Below, piece after piece: positions 38,047 to 48,059 of a DNA stretch of 64,000 nucleotides. Source of the DNA: Doris montereyensis. Lineage: Eukaryota > Mollusca > Gastropoda > Nudibranchia > Dorididae. Location of the stretch: the NCBI GenBank assembly GCA_037039925.1, contig JAXRKP010000175.1:248501-312500 (forward strand), given 5' to 3'. Under the pieces are notes generated by a model, which did no database searches, had not been told where the DNA came from, and saw only the letters and a program-made list of their open reading frames with translations. The stretch's first letter is position 1; each line of letters starts with the position of its first letter. A program made the translations under genes and the position numbers.

Positions 38047-38110
38047 ACGAACACAATTATTGATATTCCACCTGACACAGGAGGAGAAAAGGGCATAATT
38101 TTGTGGCAAT
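38047..38110 (+). CDS. candidate exon E1' (unit 2), 64 nt, phase 0 to 1
   Basis: It is a paralogue of 27121-27184 with the same acceptor (ctccttatatttcag) and exactly the same length. Its frame is open (TNTIIDIPPDTGGEKGIILW plus Q). The donor is weak (gtatca), so splicing here is doubtful. If used, it would join in phase to the block at 43360. Confidence 0.35.
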
Positions 38111-38229
38111 GTATCATTCATACTTCAAACTTTGTCTTTCTGTAGTGAGTATGAAGCACTTCATATTTGTATACTATACATGTTATTACTATGTTGTATA
38201 AAACTAAATATATATATATACAGTAGGAC

Positions 38230-38735
38230 CGCCTTTGTTTGCCTTTCACCATTTTAATTTCAAAACTTGTTCAAGTTTTTGACAAGAATCCATCCATCTT
38301 TTGAGTTTTTATATCGGTCATTTGAAATTGATGACACCACGCTTCTTTTTTCAATTGTGTGAGCCATTAGACCTCTGTTTTTTCACCATTTGTGTTCTCA
38401 TCCATCCTAAGCTTATATGTCATTGATAATTTTTCTTAATTGTGTGAGCCATTAGATTAGTGGATGGTGTCAGGATTGGCTGTCATCTGCATAAACGTGG
38501 TACATTAAATTATGACTTATTATGTTATCGAGTGGTAAGGTGATCAAAACAGCATAGGGCCTAGCACAGAACCTTGTGGGACACCACATTTCGAGCACTT
38601 GGCTTTGCTTTTCCTACTGATACAACTTGTTTCCTATCTGATGAGATACGAAATCTCTACTAGTGTTAAACCAGTTTATCTCCACCTGGTTGGAATCTGT
38701 GTTTCCACAACTGGATCAGAGTCTCTGAAGGAGAA
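38230..38735 (-). pseudogene. LINE reverse transcriptase fragment in C'
   Basis: It is a shortened version of 28380-28830 with the same string from catctgcataaacgtggtac to ctagcacagaaccttgtggg, which encode YADD and GVPQGSVLGP on the minus strand. It ends at about 38733 against the Academ-like pseudogene. Confidence 0.75.
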
Positions 38736-41700
38736 AGCGTGGAAAAAGAGAAGTCCGCAAGATGCATCTTTTCCTAATTCACTTGCAAGTAGGTGGCATG
38801 GGATGTAACGTAGCTTATTACCATGTCAGAATGCCACCCAAATTTCACAGTTATGGAAAACACTTGATACTGCTACTGCGATAACCACCACATCAGTATC
38901 ATTGCTTTGTTGAAACCATGATGGAATGAATGAGAAGCATGGAACAAGAGTCTAGTATCTGCTTCTTCTTGTGTACAAAACAAGATTGACATATCAGCTA
39001 TAGGAGATGATACAGAATTCAGGCCGTGTGTACTGATCACTTGCTTCTGTGCTGGAGGTTCAAACTCTTGTAAAGCACTAGCTAAGAGTTTGAAGAAGTT
39101 GTCTTTATTTGCATCACAGCAAAGAAAGTTCTTCCAGTTTGTAGGAATCTTAGTGGTGTTATGGACCCGGTGATGATTACCACTTCCACGGTCCTGTCGT
39201 ATTTGTGTCTTTGGGCTGTTCTCCTTGTAAATATCCCAGACAATATCAACGCGGAAAACGTCAACTGTAAATAGTCCTTGAATGTCCTAATAGGTTGACT
39301 TGATTTATGTGGATCAAGCATGTGCACAAGGACAGCACCATCAATAATTTTGGCATCAACTTTTGGAATGGATTCTGGTTGCGGTACTAATGGCTCCAAA
39401 CATTCCAATAAATCTGATTTGCTTGTATGGTGCATTATTCCATTTGATGCCAATGATGGAGGCCAGGCATGATTTTCATGAGCAAAGAAGGCATCCATGT
39501 CACTGTCCCGAGCTTGGCATGATATATACATACGGGAGAAGAGCTGGACATCATTCTGAAGATTGGAAATCTTAGTAGTGGTATTGGATTTCTTCGCAGA
39601 AACGGAGTTCAGCAGAGGAAGATTGTTCTTACGTATTGTGTCAATGAATGCAGTTGCACTGCTACTGATACGGTCCTCAAGAAATTGTTGATACTGCATT
39701 TTCTCCACGTCTTCTGCAGACCTCTCAGACATTATTTGTTTGGTTTCAAGTGAGTACAGGTCTGTGCTTGTATCAGAAAATGGGTTGCCGTTCCTCCATT
39801 ACTTCAGTGACATTCTTAACATGAAACAGGAATGTCTTTTGCACACTACATATTTGTTCATGGTGACGTTCAGTGTCGTTTTTCTTCATGGACTGGTAGT
39901 ACTCCAATAATAGTCTAGCCGTTTCTGGCCCTGCTATCATCCACCTTCTCAACGCTGCATCATTTTCAGTTATCCCTATTATGCCGCCATCTCCCTTTAC
40001 CATTGCATTTAGCTGTTCATGAACTTGATCATGGGCTATTGCTGAAAATTTGTGTTTGGATTTTTGTGTCACGAAGTTGCCTTTGTGAAATTCTGCATGG
40101 ATTGTAGGGCACTTTGTCTGCAGGGTAAGTAGGTCAGTGACATGAACTGTCATCCAGCGAGCATAGTGGTAATGGTCAAGAGCGAACATCCATGGAATTA
40201 TCTTTCTAAGTGACTCCACGTATGCAACATAATTCTGTTCACGTTGTGATCTGAGATACTGTAGTAAAAGGAGCTCCAGTTGCCAAACTTGGTACCAGTA
40301 ATAGAACTGAGGATAGTTGGAACTCATCTGTTCACACCAGGCATCAAAGTGTAGCTGCTCACTCTCTGGTGTGCTGATTTGGTACTCAGCATATGCCTTG
40401 TGCAGAAGAATGTATAAAACCGCTGATGTTACTTGATGCGCCCACTGCCCTCTGGATATGTGTGATCCCTTCTGTACACTAGCTGCACGCCCTTCAGTGG
40501 TCACATTGCCTGAAATCATCACATATGTCCAACCACTTCCATCCAGCCAGTCACCAATCACTTTCAACATAGCCATTTCTATATGGAGATTGCTCATCAG
40601 TATAACATACTGTTGATCCCCATACTCATCTTGCCATTTCCATTGAATTCTTTTAGCTAAAGCATATAGTGGTTGATCAACAGTGAGCACTGGAATCTGT
40701 CCTGGATTGACATGATGTGTAACCTCTCTGAAAATATCCATTCCATGTTTGACCATGGCAGGTGAATGTGCACAATCCCGAAACAGGGGTAGTAGGGAAA
40801 TAATTGCAGGCGGTTTGGGTACAGATGACTGCAATGTAGCAAAGAAGGCAGACCATGATATATCCATATTCACCTGATCTTCTGTTCGCTCTTTAGCTAG
40901 TTCTGCTCTGACATGTTCCAGCCACAGCTTGTGTCTTTGATCGTCATTCTTCTCAGCAGGCAGTGCATGTAGTTGCTGACCCGCTATTGGTGGAGTTACA
41001 TGATTTGAGAGTGACACTGGTGGCACATCGGTGTACGATTTTGGTAATGACCTGATTGATTTCAACTGTTGATTTGTTATGTTATCTGGAATCTCTGGGA
41101 GAACTCTTAACAACACCAGGGTTATCATTTGTGACATGTTGTGTGATGGATATTGCAGTGCCATGAAAAGAATCTTGACTCAAGGGAGATGAGGGATTGT
41201 GATCTATATTGTCAAGGTTTCCGGTGGTGAACAGTTTGCCTTTTAGGGTTGAAGGACAGACACAGCCTTCATTCTCATATTTGGCAACGACTGTATTGGC
41301 TTCTTCCGTGGAGAGTTGCAGCACTCTGTCATATGACACTGACAGGCCTTTCTCATATAAATTGTCAATGAGATCCCGTTTGCGTGTTTTGTTGTGGAGG
41401 AGTAGGCCAAGATGCAAAATGCAATGGAGGAGCAGTTTCACGGTCTAAATTGTGCCTCACTGCTACAGAATCTGCCCTACCTCGTTTGATAGCATTGAAG
41501 ACTAGCAGCTGTGTGATGGATGAGGCAGCTGTGCTGATTTCTTTGTCATAGGTGCACTGTTTTGTATTTGAGTCAATTAAAATCATGCTCACTAATGCAG
41601 ATAGGGATGATGGTAGACAGTTATATTGTTCATCACATAAGGACCATTGAAGTAATTGTTTGTCTCAAAAATCTCTTTACGGACTAATTTCGCTACTCTC

Positions 41701-42717
41701 ATTAGCATGATAGCTTCATCATCAGGATCGAAATTGCATGCACCAAGTAAAGCATCACCAACATCTTTCTCGAATGCCAGGATTGTACCAGACTTGCTGT
41801 TATGAGATTCAAGTGCTGGAACATGTTCTTGAAGTTTCTGTGCAAGTCTGGTGGAATGAATATGTCCTGTTGAGTTGCCACCAAATTGTTGCAGGTAGTC
41901 ACAATACAGTTTCTTAATATCAGAGAGTTTGAAGACATGATTTAGGTCTCCACCTAACTGGCCATATTCTTCTATGTAAGACACCACCTTAGCAAATGCA
42001 AGTGACTCTGCGTTGATACAATGCAGTGTTTCATTTAAGCGTCTTTTCAGAGATCTTCCTCTATTATAGAATGCTGTCAAACACTTCAAATGATTCTGAG
42101 CATCAAGAGCGATCATATCCCCAGCTGATAACTTGGTGAGCAGTTTGGCATCTCGGAGTTCTTCAGCAATTTGTCGGATGCGAGTATCAAGGGACATAGT
42201 CTCAACCTTGCAAAGATCACCGGTGGTGTTGTCACAGAAAAAACAAGCCGGCTCATCTCTTGTACTTGTATCTGTTTTCATAGAAGAACATGAAGGAGTG
42301 CTTATGCTGCGTAGGTACTGTTTCATTGGTGAATGAGGGAGTTTTGGGGAAAACTTCTTTTCGCTTTCTGACCCGCATTGCAAAGGACGTAGCAAGCTTT
42401 ATGCCATTTAGCAGAATGGGTAATTAGAGCTTCCTCCACACCATGAGCATTGTCGAGTTTGGATATATCAATGTTTAATGGCAAAGTTTGGATATATCAA
42501 TGTTTAATGGCAAAGTTTGGATATATCAATGTTCAATGGCAAAGTTTGGATATATCAATGTTTAATGGCAAACTGTTAAGTTCATGAAGGGAAGATAGAT
42601 CGTTGGACTTATAAGTTTCCCACCGTGTTCTTGGCACAGAATACAGAGATCCCAGTTAATTGGCTGTACTGATGTTGGGCACGTGTGAGGAGCCAGTCGA
42701 AGTTTTTTGCTGGACAT
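38736..42717 (-). pseudogene. second Academ-like transposase, nearly complete but truncated
   Basis: Minus strand from ATG at 42717 (MSSKKLRLAPHTCPTSV then WDLCILCQEHGGKLISP). The large open blocks are 41592-42395 (267 codons), 41082-41441, 39773-41164 (463 codons) and 39082-39732, joined by single frameshifts near 41590, 41420, 41130 and 39760. Landmarks are LLTKLSAGDMIALDAQ, KTRKRDLIDNLYEKGLSVSY, NLDNIDHNPSS, DSFHGTAIS, HGMDIFREVTHHVNPGQIPV, LHIEMAMLKVIGDWLDGSGW, DMDAFFAHEN and IIDGAVLVHM. After further frameshifts come EEADTR (38951-38968) and DTDVVVIAV. The sequence breaks off after FFHAF, just before the GCD motif kept in the copy at 4.7-10.5 kb, where a LINE fragment begins. The family is widespread in aquatic invertebrates as uncharacterised proteins, from memory. 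Confidence 0.8.
42458..42573. repeat. 29-bp tandem repeat, 4 copies, inside coding sequence
   Basis: Units start at 42458, 42487, 42516 and 42545 and read tttggatatatcaatgttt plus aatggcaaag, with one substitution. On the minus strand a single unit encodes part of PLNIDISKL. Three extra units add 87 nt, a multiple of three, so the frame after the array is restored. However, the shifted internal units contain stops. Confidence 0.92.
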
Positions 42718-42719
42718 GG

Positions 42720-43222
42720 TTAACTATGGATGATGTTCGCTGCTTAGGTCCTCAGTTTCTGGGGGAAAAGAAAAACATAATTGTTACACTTATGGCTCAT
42801 CTTCTGGAAAGAAATATGTTAGTGCACCTTTAGGTTTCTGAGAAGTTTAGAGTCAATAAAAACACATTTCAGGTTATGGCGAAACTCTGTTTGTAGGTTG
42901 CCATTTTTATGGAGTTTCTTAAGTTTGGTCGAAAATAATTAATGTAATGCATTTGAAATACATTTTATTGTATTCCTTGACCTCATAAACATATGTATAG
43001 ACACCAAAATTATTGAAATCGGTGCATTTGTAACTACATTACAGGCAAATCCAATTTTGATGGCTGCCATTTTGAATATTTAATTTTTGGCGGAAATTCT
43101 CCAGATACAAGTTGGTTCCCGCCATTTTTGAATTCAGCATACTTAAAAAAAACCAGGTGCATATTTTCATGCTTCTTTCCGGAAGTGCACGATATGACTG
43201 AAAATTGTTACATATCCGTCCC
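42720..43222. other. flank upstream of the second Academ-like pseudogene
   Basis: I looked for the tagtaggggg terminus of the first copy and did not find it. No gene is seen. Confidence 0.5.
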
Positions 43223-43950
43223 ACTATATATCGACAGATCTAGAGTATTAAATACGTATGAATTGACTATATTTTAAAAATATTGACAAATAATTACACC
43301 ATGGTGGACAGGGTTACTTCATAGAAACAAACAAAATTTTTAAAACGTTATTTACCAGGTGATGGACAGACAAGAGGGACTCCAGAGCCTGATATATGTG
43401 AAGACAAGGTAACAACCAGATTTTGAGACAGACAGTTTGAGTCTTTTATCTAATTATAAGAAACTCAACTCCTAATTCTATGTAATCAGATGGTCATATA
43501 TAAATGTTGATTTTCATTATGCATGAAGTGACCATATAACACTTGAAACATTAGATACTTGTCCTGTAAGGATGAGTGTTTTAATGTTTTGGTTTTAAAT
43601 TTCTGTTCACTGTTTATTTACCTTGAGATTTTTACTCATTTTGTTTTAATTCTTTTTTTAATTTCTGAAATACGTAATTGTTGATTGTAGGGTCTTACTG
43701 TTTTCTTTACAAATCGAACAACAGGAAGGAAAGTGTAACTTTTGAATGATGAAACGTAAAACCATGCTTATTTAAATATGAGGTTAGTAAAGATAGAATA
43801 ACTAGAATGAGGTGCAAAAAGTGAAGCTCCTTTTGGTTGGTTGTTTTTACAGGAACCCAATGACCCTAGGGCATCCTCTGACTTTGATTACCAAGACTGG
43901 TTACAAGGAGCTTGTATTGATAAATATTCAGATTCAGAACATACCTCGTT
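43223..43950. repeat. duplicated block E, copy 1
   Basis: It matches 51472-52320 from atcgacagatctagagta through gaacccaatgaccctagggc. Long identical runs include agtttgagtc and catgaagtgaccatataaca. The copies carry candidate exons X and Y (here) and X' and Y' (downstream). Confidence 0.85.
43360..43409 (+). CDS. candidate exon X (unit 2), 50 nt
   Basis: The acceptor is cgttatttaccag and the donor is gtaaca. Two frames are open: phase 1 entry gives DGQTRGTPEPDICEDK and phase 0 entry gives VMDRQEGLQSLIYVKT. Compared with X' at 51701 it has a 2-base insertion (gg) and a missing 27-nt segment, so one of the two copies has changed frame. Phase 1 entry fits directly after E1' and exits in phase 0 into Y. 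Confidence 0.35.
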
Positions 43951-43955
43951 GTTAA
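43853..43955 (+). CDS. candidate exon Y (unit 2), 103 nt, phase 0 to 1
   Basis: The acceptor is ggttgtttttacag and the strong donor is gtaagt. The frame reads EPNDPRASSDFDYQDWLQGA and then CIDKYSDSEHTSLL. The first ten residues are shared with Y' at 52219, which then stops. The peptide is acidic with aromatic residues and has no transmembrane stretch. The donor segment gttaagtaagtctgatgttg is itself tandemly repeated just downstream (43951 and 43995). Confidence 0.42.
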
Positions 43956-44040
43956 GTAAGTCTGATGTTGGTTATTCTTGTTGGCTTGGTTGTTGTTAAG
44001 TAAGTCTGATGTTGGTTATTCTTGTTGACTTGGTTGTTTT

Positions 44041-44062
44041 TATGGTGGGGGGGGGGGAGGGG
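44041..44062. repeat. poly-G run
   Basis: The sequence gtggggggggggggaggggg marks a G-rich run of about 20 bases on the plus strand. A similar G17 run is at 5541-5558 inside the first Academ-like element. Confidence 0.85.
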
Positions 44063-44343
44063 GGGCAATATTGTTCTTTTATTGTTTTGCCTGATAAGAT
44101 TATTAAGATAAATATGAAGAAAACAAAGAGAATAGTATATGGAAGTATGTATGGACATATTTATTATTTTAACGAGAGAATGTATTATATGAGATGGCTA
44201 CATTGCTTTCATATACATGTAGATTTAAACTTTATTGACATTTTCTTGCATATCAAAAGTGATCTCATGTCTAGTTTGACACTCTGCCATGGGAGCAACA
44301 AGGACAGTGAGATAGATGAGTGAGATTGATAGATGCTTCTTTA

Positions 44344-44651
44344 AGACTAAGACAGAGAAAGAGAGACAGACAGACAATAGAAACATGAGAGAGAGGGGGA
44401 GGGAGGGAGAGAGAGAGATATAGATAGAGAGAGAGAATGATAGATAGATATGGGGAGAGTGATCGAAGACAGAGAGAATGGGTAGAGAGAAAGAGGGATA
44501 GGAGACACAGAGAAAATGGGGGAGAGAGAGAGGGGGAAGGAAAATGGAGGGAGGGAGGGAGAGACACACAGACATACACAGATAGAGTAGAGAGAAGGAT
44601 TAAATGAGAAGTGGGATAGGAGACATAGAGAGAGGAGGTGGAGAGTGACAT

Positions 44652-44731
<80 letters not shown>

Positions 44732-45290
44732 AAGACAGGGAGAGACATTGATGGAGGGAGAGAGAGAGATAAAAGGCAGAGGGAGAGACATGGATAGAGA
44801 GGAGAGAGGAATAGGAGATGAAGAAGAAGTGACAAGACAGAGAGAGAGAGAGGGGGGATAGGAGACACAGAGAGAAATAGGGAGAGGGAAAGGAGACAGA
44901 GAGAAGGGGTAGAGAGAGGGATCGGAGTCACAGAGAGAAGGGGTAAAGAGAGAAAGTAACAAGACAGACACAGAGAGAGAGGGATAGGAGACACAGAGAG
45001 AAATAGGGAGAGGGAAAGAAGACATAAAGAGAAGGGGTAAAGAGAGAGAGAGAGAGAGATGGATAGAAAGGAATAGGAGATGGAGAAGAAGTGGCAAGAC
45101 GCAGGGCAAGAAAGGGAGAGACAGATAGAGAAAGAGAAAGACGGAGAATGAAAATATAGGGAGGGAAGGAAAGAGAGACAGACAAACAGAGTAGAGGAGG
45201 GATAAATGGGGAGAGGGATAGGAGACACAGAGAGGAGATGGAGAGAGAGAGGAGAGACGCTAGAGGGAGAAAGGAAGTTAAAAACAAACC
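44344..45290. repeat. 0.95-kb GA-rich low-complexity block
   Basis: Almost the whole stretch is purine on the plus strand. It is made of GA arrays with longer-period units such as gagacacagagagaa and ataggagacacagag that recur every 50-150 bp. It separates block E from block D'. Frames of up to 293 codons across it are artefacts. Confidence 0.95.
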
Positions 45291-46603
45291 AGACACACTA
45301 ATTTAGTGGTTTTATTATTGCCCATGTGTGCACGTTCCGCGACACTTCCAATTGCCTGATATTTTACTAACCAGCGCTATTTAATGCATGTGTCAGAGTG
45401 GTATACACTTACAATTGACCCAAACTTGACTGTGTTTTATAGATCTAGAAAAAGTTGTTGGAAGTTTTACAAGAAAACAATACTCAAAATTTGCATTTAA
45501 TAAATCATTGTTTCGATTAGATTCAACATTCGTTGGAACCTTAGCGCCTTATTGATAAGTAAATTTTGGTTTTATTATTGCCCATGTGTGCACGTTCCGT
45601 CACTTCCAGTATTGCCTGACGCATTTAATGCATGTATGTATACACTTACTGACCCAAATGACCAAGTTGTTGGAAGTTTTACAATACTTTTTAAAGCAGT
45701 TTCTTAACACGTTTGGAACCTTAGCCCTCTATTGATAAGTAATTTTGTTTGCACAAATTAGCACTGCTGGCCTTTCCAGCACTAATTTAGGCTTTTGCTC
45801 TATATAGGGCCTATATAAAAGAGGATGAGTTGCCAAGAAGAAGAAATCGGCAGAGCCCGCTGCCTAGCACTGGCACAATCTCGCTACACTACTCGTCTGA
45901 TTTAAATCTATTGGTGACCGAGAGAACGTGGCCAGTGCCCCAGGCAGAGGCGCAAGTGCTGTTTGGTCTATAATTGTGGAAATTTATGATTTGTGCACAG
46001 AACGGTTTAGGTTAAAAATCTACACCCTACTGTAAATAGAAGTTACAAAACAAAGGGTCAAGATTTGTCTCTGCCCTTTGAAAATTTTTTTGTAGATTAG
46101 TAGAATCTAGATGGTCACGATAGTCAGGCACACACTATCGCCATCGCTGACCATGAACTCCCCCCTCCCTATCCAGCAGCTTATCCCAACGGAATCACAC
46201 TAACAGTGCCCACGTAGAGTCCTCCTGTGGATCTGTCCAGGCACTCATGGGCACAAGTGTAGTCCAGCTACTGGTAAAAGATTTGTGTACAGTAGCTTAA
46301 CTTATGAGTGTACTAAAGTTGTAAATCGGAAGGACAAAAAAAAGCTACTTAATGTAAAGGCCTAAGCTCGCTGCCATTAAAATGAAGACCATTGGCAATA
46401 ATGACTAATACTTGAGAGAGAACAAATGCTATTCACATTAGTATCGGATATTACAATAATTTCTTTATACAGGTGGGGTGGTTAGCCCCACGCCAACCCC
46501 CAACCTGGGACGATCAGGCGGCTCAGTGTCGCGTGAGCCACCACCTGACCACCATTTAGTCGCCATGCGATACGCATACAGAAAGTATGACGAATTCTTG
46601 CAG

Positions 46604-46650
46604 CGATCTCCGTGACATTTCAACTACAAACACTATTAAAAAAACTGCTG
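46604..46650 (+). CDS. candidate exon E2' (unit 3), 47 nt, phase 1 to 0
   Basis: The acceptor is gaattcttgcag and the donor is gtatgt. In phase 1 it reads ISVTFQLQTLLKKLL. It is the paralogue of E2, with its end preserved and a diverged start. It would follow Y in phase and precede the 30-nt block at 51116 in phase. Confidence 0.4.
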
Positions 46651-46867
46651 GTATGTACATAATAGTGACGTATACTTTAGTTTGTAATTTTAATTAACTT
46701 TTTTTTTAATTTGTTGAATTGTTTAGGTTTAGTTTTTTTCATGTGACCAGAAATTTCACTCAGACTTTGGGATGAGTCTTCCAAATTTCAAAGTTAATAC
46801 GAAATTCCAGAGATTTCAGTGTTTATTTGCAAAGAGAAAATACTTTTGTGGAAAGTGTAAATATGTA

Positions 46868-46990
46868 ATAATGATAATAATAATAATAATAATAATAATG
46901 ATGATGATGATGATGATAATAATAATAATAAATCTTTATTGTCCAAAGAAGGCAATTTTTCTTTTGATTTACATTTCTCATGTTACAAAA
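46868..46990. repeat. (ATA)n(GAT)n tract with repeated aataaatctttattgtcc segment
   Basis: It is the counterpart of 33660-33780 with a different order and number of ATA and GAT triplets. Confidence 0.7.
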
Positions 46991-47390
46991 TACGCTACGT
47001 ACAATAAGTTTACACATAATACGTCGTTCTAAAACATCGTTGCCTCGCACCATTGAACATAATAATAACCATTAACACTATTATACAGTCAAGATCGATG
47101 AAAAGCAGTTTGAATGATTATTTTCTGTTTGCTGAGAGGTTTTTATTTGTTTGTCCTTTTGTTTTCACTTTTAATTGTAGTGGGCCCACGTGCACATTTT
47201 CAGGTGAGGTTTTGCAACATTTGTAACATTGTGTCCATATGATTTGGGTTTTTATTATTGTTGGTCCTTGTGACTATTGACGGGAATGAATGAGAGGGTA
47301 AAATAAAGACAATTTACACTATGATTACATTATATTTATGTTTTGCACTGTTGAAACTGTTGAATTTTTTTTCCTATATGTACTTAACAG

Positions 47391-47439
47391 ATTTGATGGA
47401 GGGCACAGGATTCTTACCGACATGAAGTATACAGAGAAG
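47391..47439 (+). CDS. candidate exon E3' (unit 3), 49 nt, open in phase 2
   Basis: Same acceptor (tatgtacttaacag) and donor (gtaata) as E3. It is one codon longer and open in the same single frame (FDGGHRILTDMKYTEK). It exits in phase 0. The entry phase does not match E2', as in unit 1. Confidence 0.4.
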
Positions 47440-47494
47440 GTAATAATCAAATTTTGAAAAGTGTAGATATTGTTTGGCTTATTTGTTTCAACGT

Positions 47495-47850
47495 GGCATT
47501 GGTGGCCGAGTGGTTAGCTGCTGACTTATGATCATAAGGTCCCACGTTTGAATCCCACCAACCCAGTTCCAGTGTTGTATTCTTTAGCAGCACACATAAC
47601 ACATATTTTCCCTACTCGACCCATGTGTAAATGGGCAAGCACTAGCTTGGGAGTAAAAATTCTACGTCAGTCCAGTGCTGTCCTGGCCAGTAGATGATTA
47701 ATATCACCTGTTCCGCTTCATGCTATTGTAAACCAGGATACGCTCCGGCTCTATGGGTTTGTCTCTCATCTTAACCCAATCGCACCTAGGAGCCTTCCCA
47801 GCCCTTCCTGTCTAAATCCCTAAGATAAGGGGCATAACTCCGCAAATAAA
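47495..47850 (+). mobile_element. tRNA-derived SINE, family 3, complete copy
   Basis: The A-box region is ggtggccgagtggttagctg and the B-box region is cgtttgaatcccacc, a tRNA-Ser/Leu-like head. The body contains tgtgtaaatgggcaagcact and cgctccggctctatgggttt and the end is AT-rich. A tail fragment (aagctccggctctatggg) recurs at about 50800, and the head alone is at 34170. Confidence 0.75.
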
Positions 47851-48059
47851 TGAGACTCTTACTTTTTAAAAATCATACAAAGTCACTAAATAAAGTTACA
47901 GCTGAAACAATGACTGATTATGATACAGAAAGAATAGGAGAATTTATATAAAATATATTCAGGTATGAATGAGGAACTACAGACAATAAGACAGGAGATG
48001 AAATCATACACATGTGCAACCACCATTAGTGAAATAATACAATCCAATTTTATTTACAA

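Larger units (their letters stand above)
45295..47560. repeat. duplicated block D', copy 2
   Basis: It corresponds to 30690-34248. The first 270 bp (45298-45567) are a partial extra copy of the block's own start, so gttttattattgcccatgtg occurs at about 45310 and 45570. It lacks the GAT repeat, the family 1 SINE and the zinc-finger insertion of copy 1, and it continues into a complete family 3 SINE. Confidence 0.8.

Noticed and set aside
38736..42717. Intact host gene on the minus strand
   Set aside because: The large open blocks need at least five frameshift corrections and the C-terminus is missing, and a second decayed copy lies in a defined transposon.
44225..45296. Four overlapping frames of 116-293 codons
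   Set aside because: All are low-complexity products of the GA-rich block.
47495..47570. tRNA-Ser or tRNA-Leu gene
   Set aside because: It is the head of a repeated SINE with a long 3' body; the cloverleaf cannot be completed.
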